NCBI GenBank assembly: GCA_001600695.1
Contig: BCKQ01000006.1
Coordinates: 624,327-688,326 of the forward strand
Source: Ascoidea asiatica
Taxonomy: Eukaryota; Ascomycota; Saccharomycetes; Ascoideales; Ascoideaceae
Reading direction: 5' to 3'
DNA length: 64,000 nucleotides
Part shown: positions 32,334 to 43,774 of the stretch, piece after piece
How positions within the stretch are numbered: the first letter of the stretch is position 1
Layout of the letters: each line of letters opens with the position of its first letter
The notes under the pieces: model-generated
What the model was told of the DNA's origin: nothing
Seen by the model: only the letters and a program-made list of their open reading frames with translations
The model's database searches: none
Program-made: the position numbers and the translations under genes

Positions 32334-33524
32334 TTACTCAATTATGGGCTTTCCAATTCTTTTTTCTTCAATTTGTTTATCATATATTTTTTCATTGCTC
32401 GAATTATAATTAGTGTAAGTATTATAGCCATAATTATAGTGAGAAGTAAAAGTGCTAAAATCCCAATTGGTATTTAATGTTAAGTTATTTTTAAATCTAA
32501 AAATTAAATCAGGATTTGAAATGAATAATTTTCCAAAACCAATCAAAGTTCTTTTTTCAACATTATCTGAATTTAAATCATTTTCAATTAATTTATTATC
32601 GGGATACATAAAATAATAATAAGAATTAATTCTGATTAAAATACCTTTCCAATATTTTAAAATCCAATTATTACCATGAATTCTTGATAATAAATTGCTT
32701 TCATTTTTTGAATTTGAAGAAGGAATTGAAATTTTAGATTCAATAATAGAAATATAAGCTAGTTGTTTTTCTGTGCTATTGTTTGATAAATTTTGTAAAT
32801 ATTCTAAAAGATATTTATAATCTTGAATAATTTGATTTTTAACTGAATTATCAATTTTTAATCTAATTTCACCACTTGACCAAGGAGATAATCTTAAACC
32901 GATTTTATTATAGTCTATGACTTGGCCAATTTCATTAATAATTTCAATTAATAATCTTGACCTATTTATTATACTTTCACCAGAATATACAGATAATTGA
33001 TCATTTTTTTGAATTGAATTTGTCTTATGGTGTAAGAAACAGTGTAATAAATTTCCATAACATGATTGAATTTCTATACCGTCAGCTTTAGCTAATTTAA
33101 CTGAATTTATAGCTGAAGTCACAAAACTTTTTTTAAGTGAAATAATATCTTTTAAAGTTTTCAATTCACTAAATTCATAAGGTGAATAGAGTTGAAAGAA
33201 TATGAAAGAATTATTTGAATGAATTTTTTTTGTAATTTCAAACCAGTTTTTAATTTGAATATCATTATAGATTCCAGGAATGTGATTAGTATTAGGTGTC
33301 AAATTTTCAGGAGCTGAAACTAAAATGGCTTCAGAAATTAATAAAGTGCCTGGTTCTTTTGACCTGTCGTCATAATGTTTCAACATTAAATCCGTTGGTA
33401 TTCCATCAATTGTTGCTCGATTTCTAGTCAATGGAGCCATAACTATCCGATGCTTCAAGTTTATTGAATGCCCATCATCTTTAATAGGAAGTGAGATTGG
33501 TTTAAAAAGCAAATCAGGAAGCAT
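32334..33524 (-). CDS. Old yellow enzyme homologue with substituted active site
   Basis: The 396 residues follow the OYE (NADPH dehydrogenase) fold. Seen are the N-terminal FMN-binding 'RIVMAPLTRNRA' (Thr33), 'QLY' (Gln111), the strand 'IGLRLSPW', and the C-terminal 'FISNPDL' with the final 'YGYNTYTNY'. The substrate-binding motif is altered: the usual HSANGYLLNQF reads QSCYGNLLHCF, so His191 and Asn194 (ligands of the substrate oxygen) and the proton donor Tyr196 of S. cerevisiae OYE1 are Gln153, Tyr156 and Asn158. The phosphate-binding Arg348 in GRFF is Lys. FMN binding is possible, but normal enone reduction is unlikely. The frame is intact, so this is a divergent paralogue rather than an obvious pseudogene. 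Confidence 0.85.
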   Translation of the reverse strand: MLPDLLFKPISLPIKDDGHSINLKHRIVMAPLTRNRATIDGIPTDLMLKHYDDRSKEPGTLLISEAILVSAPENLTPNTNHIPGIYNDIQIKNWFEITKKIHSNNSFIFFQLYSPYEFSELKTLKDIISLKKSFVTSAINSVKLAKADGIEIQSCYGNLLHCFLHHKTNSIQKNDQLSVYSGESIINRSRLLIEIINEIGQVIDYNKIGLRLSPWSSGEIRLKIDNSVKNQIIQDYKYLLEYLQNLSNNSTEKQLAYISIIESKISIPSSNSKNESNLLSRIHGNNWILKYWKGILIRINSYYYFMYPDNKLIENDLNSDNVEKRTLIGFGKLFISNPDLIFRFKNNLTLNTNWDFSTFTSHYNYGYNTYTNYNSSNEKIYDKQIEEKRIGKPIIE

Positions 33525-34165
33525 AAAGTATTAAGAAACAGACTGTAGTTTTATAATTCAAACCACCTTTTTAAAATGTAATATAAAAAAGAGATAATCC
33601 TCGATAGATAAAAAAATACAAAAACAATAAGGATAATAAAGTTAACTTAGACTTTAACTCCCTTTTTTATTAAAGTTTGGCGTTCAATGCAGACTGCGCC
33701 ACAGCCCGGCTTTTGAAAATTTAAGCCTCATTCTTGAAGCTGTGTATTAACGTTAGTTATTGTTGCTTCGTGTTGTGTGATGTATTAAGCACCTCTTTCG
33801 AAAGCTAGCGGCATAGCCACGTGCAGTTGCAGAAACCGGTGGCCGTTACCCGGCTCCCTCCGTGAAAATTCTGGTTCTGCCTCAAGTCTCAAATTTAGGT
33901 AAATGCTGTGGATTTTATTCGATTTTGTTCAGTTCAACGTATTTTACTCAATTTTACCCAGTTTGATTCTATCTCTTGCAAATTCACTCTATTCTAAATT
34001 AATCTAGTCTTATTCAATTGAACTAAATAAACCTACTTTTATTCTTATCCTTTAAAATTAATAGTACTCTTCATAATTATTATATTTTCTTCATTGTTTA
34101 TAACTTTTTTTCTAATAATAATCACGAGAACAACAATAATATAATCTATTTTTTTTTTTTTCAAA
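33525..34165. other. Divergent promoter region with a GC-rich core
   Basis: The 641 bases lie between the OYE-like gene (-) and the Asn-rich gene (+). The central 33680-33900 is GC-rich. It contains CACGTG (33818-33823) and TTACCCGG (33846-33853), which match Cbf1 and Reb1 consensus sites. No gene is seen. Confidence 0.5.
33846..33853 (+). promoter_or_regulatory. Reb1-type site TTACCCGG
   Basis: TTACCCGG matches the yeast Reb1 binding consensus, a general regulatory factor that keeps promoters nucleosome-free. It lies 23 bases from a CACGTG in the shared promoter of two divergent genes. Binding is inferred from sequence. Confidence 0.4.
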
Positions 34166-35533
34166 ATGACTTCGCAATCGAAAAAACATTCAAACGATCA
34201 TCTTATTCATAGACCAAAAAGTTTTTCCTCTCAAGAAGAAATGATATCTGCATTTGCTTTATCAAATCCAACTCCAAGAAGAGCTTCTAATTTAAATCAA
34301 GGTGATATTATCATTAACGATTCTTTTGATAATGAAAATCTTAATGACATTGATGAAATCAATATCGATAATATGGATAATTTAGATAATATTTCAACTG
34401 CTTCTCCCACTTCTTTCACCAACTTAGATTCTTTCAATAATCAAAGTTCTGATATAACCTCTAATAATAATAATGACAATTCTACTAATAATACTAATAG
34501 TAATACCAATAATATTACAACCAGCGATACTAATACTACCAATAATAATTCGAACAATAACAATAGTAATACTAATACCAATAGCAACACTGCTAAAAGT
34601 AATTATCTATCTGCATCCAATTTAAATTCTTACAATAAAAATCAAATCAATTTAAATAAAAATTATATCTCTTCAACTGCTGCTTCAATAGCTTCTTCTG
34701 ATGCTGTTGACTTATTATCAAATTCAATTAATACAAATCCTTCAAATAATTTAAATACAATAAATTCTGCAAATTCAATAGTTATATCTAAATCAACAAG
34801 TAATTTTACTCCTTTAATTCATTCAACTTCTGTTAGTAGTAATATAATCAATAACAATAATATCAACAATAATAACTCTTTAAAAGTAAATAATTTAAAT
34901 AATTTAAATAACTCAAATAATTGGTCAAGTATTTCTTTAGCAAATTCAAATCAATTATCAAGAAATTCTTCAACTTCAAATTTATCAACAATTGCAACAA
35001 AAGATGGTATTTTAGGTAAAAAAGCTGTTTCAAAATTCAATATTAATAATTTTAATTATAATAATTCAAATTATAGTAATAGTATACATAATTATAATCA
35101 TAATTATAAATTAAATAACTTTAGAAACAATAATAATGATATTAATAACAATAATAATGATGTTGATGATGATCTTGATAACGATGATGATGATGATTTA
35201 TCAGATATTGAAATGGGCTCAAATGATAATAATATTAACTCAAATCATAAAGAAATTAATAATGATATTATTAGTGAAGCTAGTAATGATAGCAAAGATA
35301 TAAATCGTAATGAAAATAATGTTTCCTATTACCAAAATAATAATAATATTGATATTAATAATCCAAAAGAATCTAGTTTAAAATCAAAGTCTTCTTCTGG
35401 TAATGTTATCAATAACAATAATAATTTTATCCTGCAAAACCATCAACAATTATTCATTAAAAGAAATGGCTCCAATTTAACTCTAGGTGCAATGAGTGAT
35501 GATATCTCTGTTGATGATTATCCCAAATATTAA
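34166..35533 (+). CDS. Asn/Ser-rich disordered protein, unknown function
   Basis: The 455 residues are dominated by Asn, Ser and Asp runs. The conserved-looking parts are the N-terminus (about 1-50, with 'RPKSFSSQEEMISAFALS', 'PRRASNL') and short patches near 280-290 (DGILGKKAVSKF) and the end (LFIKRNGSNLTLGAMSD). PRRAS has the form of a basophilic-kinase site. No fold, membrane segment or signal peptide is visible. The ATG at 34166 follows a T-rich leader and is the first of the frame. I do not recognise the family. Confidence 0.7.
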   Translation: MTSQSKKHSNDHLIHRPKSFSSQEEMISAFALSNPTPRRASNLNQGDIIINDSFDNENLNDIDEINIDNMDNLDNISTASPTSFTNLDSFNNQSSDITSNNNNDNSTNNTNSNTNNITTSDTNTTNNNSNNNNSNTNTNSNTAKSNYLSASNLNSYNKNQINLNKNYISSTAASIASSDAVDLLSNSINTNPSNNLNTINSANSIVISKSTSNFTPLIHSTSVSSNIINNNNINNNNSLKVNNLNNLNNSNNWSSISLANSNQLSRNSSTSNLSTIATKDGILGKKAVSKFNINNFNYNNSNYSNSIHNYNHNYKLNNFRNNNNDINNNNNDVDDDLDNDDDDDLSDIEMGSNDNNINSNHKEINNDIISEASNDSKDINRNENNVSYYQNNNNIDINNPKESSLKSKSSSGNVINNNNNFILQNHQQLFIKRNGSNLTLGAMSDDISVDDYPKY

Positions 35534-35865
35534 GAATAAGAACTCAATTTATATACCCTCTTTTGATTCTTTAAACTTTTACTCTTTTAATTATTTGCTT
35601 TTTCTCTTTTCAAAATTTTCAATTCTTCCTATTATATTTTTTTTTTCTGTTATTTACTTTTACTTTCTTTTTGGGGTTCTATCGTTTTTAATTGTGTTGT
35701 TTCTTTTTTGTTCTGGTTCTTATTTCGTTCAATATCAATTTAATTGAATTTTACAAGTTATCCTTAATTTCTATTTATTTGGAATATCTTTATCTTTAAA
35801 GTTAAATTAAATTAAAAATTTCTATAATCTATAATACACTAATATTTTCTTTATTATATTCTATT

Positions 35866-37905
35866 TTAATTAGATTTATTTGGAGACGAAACTCTTTCAA
35901 CAATTCTAAATATTGATATTGTAAAAGTTCCAACCCAAGTTATTAAAATTAAAAATAAAAAGCAAGCTAAAGCTCTTTGAGTATCACAGATTTCGCTAAT
36001 TTTAAGACTAGTCAGTGATAAAGTTCTAATTAATAATCTCAGAAATTTAGTTTTTTGAAATGATTTAGATTCATCATTTGATAAACTATTTGATTCAGCT
36101 TTCAATTGATTTAAAGAACTAACGCAAACCCATTGATCATCATATAAAGTATTGAAAGTTAAAGATAAGTTTGCAGAAGAAAAAATTATGAATAATAAAT
36201 CTAAAGAAATTAATTTAATTTTATCCATTGGATTTCTTAACCCAATTTGTTGACCACTATATTCATCATGAGTTATATATAATATATAAATTAAAGCAAT
36301 ACTTTGAACACAAATTGACATTATTGTACTTGGTTGTTGACTAATTTTCTCAACAGTATTATTTTTTGAAGATACAAAAACAGAGCATGCTAAAGCTAAC
36401 GCAATTACACTTAATAAAAAAGTTATAGATCTTAAAATAACTAAGATATATGGACTTGATAAGCAAATTCTTTTAAAAGCAGGTTTCCAACGTTCTCTTT
36501 GTTCTGAAGCCATCCAGTATTTTGCTGTAGATCTAATTTTTGGAGGTTTATCAGTATTTTTTCTTGATCTTCTTGGAGAATTTTTATTATAATCGGTACT
36601 TGTATTAAATTTTCTTTTCAAACGTTCATCACCTTCCCATTCTCCAGATAAATCTGCTAATTGATATTCTTCATGTTGTATAGAAGAAGAATCGAATTTT
36701 TGTAAAGAATCTTCTGTGGAAGTTGAAGTATAAGTATTATAGTGATTTTCATTTTCATTTATTATAGACAGTGGGATTCTATTTTGTATATTGTTTTTAG
36801 TATTTTTATTAAATTCATCATTGGAATTATTTTCATTATTTAGAAAATTATTGTGATTATCATCTTCTAAATTATTTATACCGTTTGAAGAAGGATTGTT
36901 AATAAAAGAAGATCTTAAAATTGCAGGTGTATTTTTAATTGTTGATATAAAATTACCCCAATTATCATTTAAAGACGATACAAATAAATCTTTATTTTCA
37001 TAAGTTGAATTTTCTTTTGTTGAATTTGCATAAGATTGTGATAAAGATGGAGAATAAGTGGTTGAAAAATTAGATAGAGTAGATTGATGATTTGATCTTG
37101 AAGGTAGTAAAGAATCAGAATTAAAATTATCAGAATTTTTAAAGTGAGCTTTTGATATACTATCTAATACAAAAGGGGGGACAGTTGTTGCCTCATGATT
37201 ATAATGATTCATAATTGAATTTGAAGATGTATCATTGTTATTATTATTATTATTGATGTTATTTAAGTTGTTATTATTATTATTAGGAGCAGTATTATTA
37301 GTTATTGTGCTTAAAGGTAATATTGAATTTATATTTGAAGCTGAAAAATTTCTACTTTGAGGAGGCAGTAGAAGTATATCAGTTCTCAATGTATTACTAC
37401 TAGTCATAGTATTTATATTATTTATATTAAGTTTACTTGATTGATTATTTGATTGAGGTAATAATTGATTTGAAGAATAAGTTAGATTAGGAGAAGCCAA
37501 TTGTTTATTTGTGTTTAAAGTATTTAATGTTGATGATGAATCAGGGATTATATTCTGTATTGAATTTTGATTTGCAGAATTACTTTTTTGTCTTGGAGTT
37601 TCAAATATATTATTTTCACTATTTATATTGTTTATTTCATTTATGTTGTTTATGTTGTCAATATCGTTTATATCGTTTATGCTTTTCTTACTATTATTAC
37701 TGTAAGAGACCGTACTATTATTATTGTTATTACTATTGTTATTATTATTAGGATAAATTTCTGAAATAAATTTTGATTTACTCTCTGATTTATTATCTGA
37801 ATTATTTTCTATATTATAATTTTGATTTGAATTTGAATTATATACGAAGTCTAAAATATCAATATGATTGTTTGAGTTATTTGAGTTGATATTATTTGAA
37901 TCCAT
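35866..37905 (-). CDS. SRF1: Srf1, regulator of phospholipase D
   Basis: Srf1 is a membrane protein that activates phospholipase D (Spo14). The 679-residue product has a long Asn/Ser-rich N-terminal region (about 1-460) and a conserved C-terminal module of four hydrophobic helices (about 488-508, 532-548, 568-588, 645-665). Motifs typical of the family are the 'YWMASEQRERW' entry, 'QQPSTIM', 'THDEYSGQQIGLR' and 'LLFIIFSSANLSLTF'. The N-terminal extension is longer than in S. cerevisiae Srf1 (437 aa). Assignment is by remembered motif pattern. Confidence 0.7.
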   Translation of the reverse strand: MDSNNINSNNSNNHIDILDFVYNSNSNQNYNIENNSDNKSESKSKFISEIYPNNNNNSNNNNNSTVSYSNNSKKSINDINDIDNINNINEINNINSENNIFETPRQKSNSANQNSIQNIIPDSSSTLNTLNTNKQLASPNLTYSSNQLLPQSNNQSSKLNINNINTMTSSNTLRTDILLLPPQSRNFSASNINSILPLSTITNNTAPNNNNNNLNNINNNNNNNDTSSNSIMNHYNHEATTVPPFVLDSISKAHFKNSDNFNSDSLLPSRSNHQSTLSNFSTTYSPSLSQSYANSTKENSTYENKDLFVSSLNDNWGNFISTIKNTPAILRSSFINNPSSNGINNLEDDNHNNFLNNENNSNDEFNKNTKNNIQNRIPLSIINENENHYNTYTSTSTEDSLQKFDSSSIQHEEYQLADLSGEWEGDERLKRKFNTSTDYNKNSPRRSRKNTDKPPKIRSTAKYWMASEQRERWKPAFKRICLSSPYILVILRSITFLLSVIALALACSVFVSSKNNTVEKISQQPSTIMSICVQSIALIYILYITHDEYSGQQIGLRNPMDKIKLISLDLLFIIFSSANLSLTFNTLYDDQWVCVSSLNQLKAESNSLSNDESKSFQKTKFLRLLIRTLSLTSLKISEICDTQRALACFLFLILITWVGTFTISIFRIVERVSSPNKSN

Positions 37906-38626
37906 GATTGAAAAAGAATGAGCTAAAAAATTGGCTAAATATGAAATGTAAATAAAATGTAAATAAAATGTCTTGAATTAATGAGCTTTTTGTCTTAGAA
38001 TATGTTTGAAAGGGACTGTGGAATAAGAATAGGGAGATTATTAGTACTAATTATTTATAGTATTGGGTATTATTGAATTAAATTATCTTCTAAGGGTGCT
38101 GAAACAAAATATTAATCAATCGCTCAATCAATTATCAAATAAAGAATATAAAGATAAAGATAAAAGGAATAAATAAATGAATAAATAAAGAATGAATAAA
38201 GGAACGAATAGATAAAGAAGTAAATAAATAAAAGCAAATTCACCAAAACAGAGGATTTTCTTTATATTTGGGCCTATTTTGATAACGTTACGAGGTTTTG
38301 TAAGGAACGTATTTTTCACTCTTGATATGTTGATACGACCACAAAACAGGTCTAAAACACTTAATTTTTCAAAAATGGAAGTTATGGAAGAAAGTTAATT
38401 CAAATGAGTACAATATTGTCACAACAATGAATGTCAGTATGAATGACATTATCTTTATTATTCAAATGCTACTTTATTTACAATATAATAAAGTTATTTA
38501 ACTAGTCTGGAGAAGTATTTTTATTTGAAGTGTTCTTTTATTAAAAATAGTTATGATATATAAAATATAGATTATATAAATTATACAATATATAATGAGA
38601 CATAAATCACTGAATTAGTTATTTAT
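37906..38626. other. Intergenic region between SRF1 and SUA7
   Basis: AT-rich promoter of SRF1 and 3' region of SUA7. It holds GAATGAATAAA repeats (38165-38230). A stretch at 38394-38417 weakly resembles the dispersed 23-bp motif at 9286 and 27524. No gene is seen. Confidence 0.4.
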
Positions 38627-38628
38627 TC

Positions 38629-39631
38629 AATTTTTAGATAATTTTGTTAAATCAACGTTCCAAGCAGGATCAACTAATTTTGCTCTAGCTTCATATAAAT
38701 ATTTATAAATATTTTTTATTGTATTATCACTTACTCCAGTTTTATCAGAAATTTGAGCTGGTTGTAAATTTGCTTTGAAAATTAATACAGCCATATAAAT
38801 TACTGCAGCAGCGATAGTTATTGGAGATCTACCACTTAATACACCGGTTTCATTTGATCTTCTTGCAATATATTCAGCACCATTTGTAACTTCTACATTC
38901 AAACCAAGATGAGAACAAAATCTTCTAATCAAATCAGATGCAGTTGTTTGAGTGGCATGTAATTTATCACCATGAACAATTGATGTACCATCTAATTGAG
39001 ATTTATCATCAATGATTTTTTTAATTATTTTTGAAACTTTTCCAATTTCTTTTTTTGGTACATGAGTTAAAGCCCAAATTTCTTTGAAAGTTCTTGCAAC
39101 TCCAGCTTTTCTACAACCTAAAAAAATAGATGCAGCCATTATACTTTCTTGAGATTTACCCTTTAATGCTCTTTCATCATAAGATAATTTATAAATTTCT
39201 TTTGCAGCATCTTGAACAATTTTTGGTAATGAATAACTTTCACACATTTGAGAAATTTTTGCAAATGCAACTTCTAAAGTATTTTCTTTTTTAACTACAT
39301 TTTTCTTTTGAGTTTTAGATAAAGATAAAGAAGATTTACTATCATGAGAATAAGAAATAACAGTGGCTAATTGATCTGTATCTAATAATGGATTTGCAGC
39401 ACTTCCAACACGAGATGGATCATCCCCATTCTGATCATCATTTGAAAAAGTTCTCCATTCAGAACTCATATCAACAACTCGATTAGATAATACCAATCCA
39501 CATAATGCACAGACTATATCACCTTCACTGAATCTTTCTACTAATTCTGGTGGATACACTTTACACTCAGGACATGTCAAAGTAACATTTAAATTTGGTC
39601 CTTCATATTTATCACCATATAAGCTTGTCAT
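38629..39631 (-). CDS. SUA7: Transcription factor TFIIB
   Basis: TFIIB recruits RNA polymerase II to the promoter and fixes the start site. I use the ATG at 39631 (334 residues). The N-terminal zinc ribbon has Cys20, Cys23, Cys41 and Cys44 (TCPECK...VCALCG). It is followed by the B-reader segment with 'SSEWRTFSNDD' and two cyclin-like repeats (about 115-210 and 225-310), containing 'IMAASIFLGCRKAGVARTFKEI' and 'PITIAAAVIYMAVLIF'. The size is close to S. cerevisiae Sua7 (345). The sequence has almost no low-complexity DNA, unlike its neighbours. The stop is at 38627-38629. Confidence 0.95.
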
Positions 39632-41818
39632 AATCAATAAAGAGTACGATTAAATATATGAATATGAATAGAATGAATGAGAATAAGAGCACAAAATTAA
39701 TCCCAAGCTGAAAAGATTATCAGATTAATATCAATACTAATATAAATATAAATATCAATGTCAATATCAATGCCAATATATCATTTATCAATTATCAATT
39801 ATCAGTTATCAGCTAACACCTTTTTTTATTAGTATTCAGCATCGCAAAAAACTATTATTAATACCGTTAGACTTCGATTTCAAATAAAAAAAATCACGAT
39901 TAGTTACATAAGCAGAACACATTACTAATCACCGTAGTTATCTACCTTGATACTTTGACAGAAGTTGCATAAGTACCGTCCTGACGGTATCGTTACAGCA
40001 ATTACTTTGGTTATTTTTGTTACTAGTTGGAATATTCTAGCACAATTCAATAAAAATGGCAGAGACCAGCTTTAGGGATATGCTATTTTGGGCTAAGTCA
40101 GATGATAATAATTTAAGATTTTAAAGAATAGAGACCATGTTTGAGGATCTTGTTAAACTTTTAAATTGAACTCGATAAATCAAAAAAATAAATAAACAAA
40201 GAACCTTTAAATTTGTTGAGAAAGTCCAATATATTTATAATTGAGAGTGGATGAAGTAATTCCAAAAAAAGATGATAAAAATTATTCATATTCAACTATT
40301 TCATAATTTTATCGGGGTAAGTTGTTGGAGTCCATTTGAATTCACTCCTACCACTCAATTGATAAAATTTCTGCGGTAACGACGTCAGTTTTGAAGCATT
40401 TTATGACATTGTATGGTTTTTAATGATTTCCATTCTTTATCGCACTTTTTACGGTTATGAATATTGATATTAATTGAGTTAATAACAGGTTAAAGGTAAA
40501 TTTAAGATAAACAACAATTGTTAAGTCCAATAACAATAACAATAATAATAATAATAATAAAGACATATTCTATTTGTAAAAATGAAAAACTTAGCCTCCA
40601 ATTCAAATTTTATCAAGAGTTAATTGAAATAAACATTGAATTACGAATCATGTCATCTATGATATCTGTTATCTTTTTTTTTTTTTCTTTTTTCTTGGAT
40701 ATCATGGAACAGAACTCACTCCTTTTAAACCATAAATGATGAAATGTTTTTTTGTTGCCAATTGGTAAATACATTCGAGTAATTTTATTTTACACTAGAA
40801 AAAAACTAAATTTATATTAAATTAAACTAAAGTTAGAAGACAATTATTTTTGAAACCAACTTAAAAACTAAATAACAAACAAAAAAAATACAAAAAAATA
40901 AAAAAAGATACACTTGCAAAATTTGTTATGATTAAACAATGATAAAGAATAATAAATCATAATTAGTAGTAATAATAGTAATAGTAATAGTAATAGTAAA
41001 TAATAATAATAATAATAATAGTAAATAATAATAATAATAAATGTTAGATCGAAAAAACACAAAGTATAAATTAATATACCGAATTAAAAAAACAAAAGAT
41101 TGAAAGAAAAGGCAAAAGCATACAAAATAACAACAGCGTAATCAATTAATCAATTATGATATTAATGATTTATACAGACAAAAACAAACAAACCATATTC
41201 AAGCATAAACTTAACTTAACTAAAATAAACTAAACTTAACTTTTTAATGAACAAAAAATTTTTTTTTGAAATTTTTTGTAATTTTTTTTATTTTTTTATT
41301 TTCACAAACATCTAATAAATATGACTGAAATTAATAATAATAATAATGATAGGAACAAACTAAACAATTGATAAAACAAAAACATATTAATGATGAAATA
41401 GAATTTTGAATTTTTTTAAAAGTAACGAAAGCATAATAAGAATAAAAAAAATACACAAAAAAATTGAAAAAAAATTTAATAATATAAAACAAGCAGAAAC
41501 TCATTAACAACCCACGAACACACTCGTATAACTTATAATGAAAAATAAAAATAATGATAACAAAGACAAATAAATATTATAGTTGAATTTATATTTTAGG
41601 TTATTTTATAATTAATATTTTATAATATATCCAATTTTTTAAAATTTCAGTTCCAATATGATATAAAAATAATAAACTTAAAGCATTTTGAGAAAAAAAA
41701 AATTTAAAAAAACAAGCTAGATTAACTAATTGATTGATAAAGAGATAAATAAATAGATAGATAGATAGATAGAGGGGAAAAAAAAAATTCAATAATCAAA
41801 ATAATAAAGAAATGAAAT
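39632..41818. other. 2.2-kb intergenic region
   Basis: The first part is the SUA7 promoter. The sequence includes a 7-bp inverted repeat, TACCGTC/GACGGTA, separated by 2 bases (39974-39989), an HSE-like GGAATATTC (40029-40037), (AAT)n runs (40540-40560, 41000-41040) and a (TAGA)n run (41755-41774). The right half is poly-A-rich and leads to the 3' end of the RRM gene. I see no coding frame or recognisable RNA. Confidence 0.45.
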
Positions 41819-43774
41819 TTATGCATAAATAAAACCATTATTACCTTCTAATCTATCCAATCTTGCATCTCTTGAATTATTGTACAATTCATTTAATTGA
41901 AAATCTGTAGAATTATTTGAATTTTCATCAATGGATGGACTTATTAAAGAACTATTCAAATTAAATCCTTGATTATTAATATTTGAATCTCCTAAAAATG
42001 AAGAATTATTTTGAATACCATTATTTGAAATAGTATTTAATAAAGTATTATCAAAATTAGAATTATAAAGAATTGAATTTGGATCTGAAGATAACATAGT
42101 ATTATTCATATTATTATCTAATCCATAAGGTGTATAAATTGGAGGAGCTTGAGGTTGAGAAACATATCTAACAGAATTATTATTATTGTTATTATTAGTA
42201 GAATTATTGTTATTGTTATTGTTATTGTTGTTATTATTATTATTAATGACATTTACTTGTGGTAAAGATATTGGGTTGTTAATAGCATCAATAGTAGTAG
42301 AAATACTATTTGCAGGTAAATTTGCAATATTAGTACCAAAAACACTCATATTATTTAAATAATTTTGTAAATTTTGATTATTTATAGAAGAACTTCTACC
42401 CCAACTTAGTCTAACTCTACTATTTCCAACAGGATAACCTTGCATTTTTTGAATTGCTAATTCAGCAGAAGAACGTAAAACAAATTGAACAAAACCACAA
42501 TTTTTATTTTGTAAAACTTTAACATAAATAATATCACCAAATATTTGAAAATGAGTTCTTAAAACTTGTTCAGAAACTGAAGAATTTAAACCACCAATAA
42601 AAACAGTAGTATTATAAGGATCAGTTGATTGATTTAAAGGAGGTTGAGATTGAGGTGCAGAAAATGGTTGAGATAAAGAATTTGAACCAATACTATTATT
42701 TGAATTAGATAAAAGAGAATTTGCAGAAGTTGAATTTCTTAAAATATTATTTACACCAGAAGATAAACCAATTTGAGAATTTATATTATTATTTAAATTA
42801 CTTGCTAATAAAGCAGAATTTAAATTTGGATTTGAATTTTTTGGAACAGCTGTTGAGACTCTAATTGGTCTACCATTAATTGCAACTCCATTCATTTCAA
42901 GTAAGCTTCTTTTTTGTTCTAATTCATTTGAAAATCTAACAAAACCATAACCTTTTGAAGAACCAGTTATTGGATCAATCATAATTTTAACATTAATAAC
43001 AGATTGATATTTAATTTGAAAGGCTTCAAATAAATCAGTTTCTTTAACATCAGAAGCTAAATCTCCAACAAAAACAGATAATTCTTGTTGTTGTTGTTGC
43101 TGTTGATGACCTTGTTGTTGTTGTTGTTGTTGTTGTTGTTGAAAGAAATTAGTAGAACTATTATTGTAACTTTGATTACTATAAACAGAAGAATTACCAC
43201 CAGAAGCCCAATTTAATTTAAAAAGTTTATCAGTTGATGGGATTTGAGTACCATTATGTAACATAGCTTTTGAAGCATTATTAAAATTACCAAATTCAAC
43301 AAAACAATAACCAGCGTTTAAAGATTGAGATTGAGATTGAGATAATTGTTGAGATTGATTATCTTGATTTAAATTTCTATCTTTAATTAATTTAATTGAA
43401 AATGGATATTCACCTACAGAAGACCAAATGGACATAATTGTATTTTCATCCCATCTTGGATCTAATTCACCCATCCATAATTGAGATTTTTCTTGCTGTT
43501 GCTGTTGTTGTTGCTGTGAATTATTAGTAGTTAAAGGAGTATTTAAAGAGTTGGATAAAGGGTTTATTGGGGAAGTTTGTTGAGAAGGAGATAATTGATT
43601 TAATTGAATTGGAGAAAGTTGTTGTTGATGATGCTGATAAATTGAATTTGGAGCGGAATTTGAGGTGGCGGTAAATTCAGGAGATACAATTGAAGAAGAA
43701 TGTTGATGTTGAGGATAGTTATTGAAGGAATACATGTTTTGATTTTGATTTTGATTTTGGTTTGGATTATTCAT
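41819..43774 (-). CDS. NGR1: Three-RRM RNA-binding protein, Ngr1/Nam8 family
   Basis: The 651-residue protein has three RNA-recognition motifs: RRM1 about 98-190 (RNP2 'LWMGEL', RNP1 'GYCFVEF'), RRM2 about 231-311 ('VFVGDL', 'GYGFVRF') and RRM3 about 390-460 ('VFIGGL', 'CGFVQF'). Poly-Gln tracts surround RRM1 and RRM2, and the C-terminal 190 residues are Asn-rich. The arrangement is that of the yeast TIA1-like proteins Ngr1 and Nam8; Ngr1 (672 aa, Gln/Asn-rich, mRNA decay) fits length and composition better than the U1-associated Nam8. A 3.8-kb intergenic region lies upstream. Confidence 0.75.
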   Translation of the reverse strand: MNNPNQNQNQNQNMYSFNNYPQHQHSSSIVSPEFTATSNSAPNSIYQHHQQQLSPIQLNQLSPSQQTSPINPLSNSLNTPLTTNNSQQQQQQQQEKSQLWMGELDPRWDENTIMSIWSSVGEYPFSIKLIKDRNLNQDNQSQQLSQSQSQSLNAGYCFVEFGNFNNASKAMLHNGTQIPSTDKLFKLNWASGGNSSVYSNQSYNNSSTNFFQQQQQQQQQQGHQQQQQQQELSVFVGDLASDVKETDLFEAFQIKYQSVINVKIMIDPITGSSKGYGFVRFSNELEQKRSLLEMNGVAINGRPIRVSTAVPKNSNPNLNSALLASNLNNNINSQIGLSSGVNNILRNSTSANSLLSNSNNSIGSNSLSQPFSAPQSQPPLNQSTDPYNTTVFIGGLNSSVSEQVLRTHFQIFGDIIYVKVLQNKNCGFVQFVLRSSAELAIQKMQGYPVGNSRVRLSWGRSSSINNQNLQNYLNNMSVFGTNIANLPANSISTTIDAINNPISLPQVNVINNNNNNNNNNNNNNSTNNNNNNNSVRYVSQPQAPPIYTPYGLDNNMNNTMLSSDPNSILYNSNFDNTLLNTISNNGIQNNSSFLGDSNINNQGFNLNSSLISPSIDENSNNSTDFQLNELYNNSRDARLDRLEGNNGFIYA

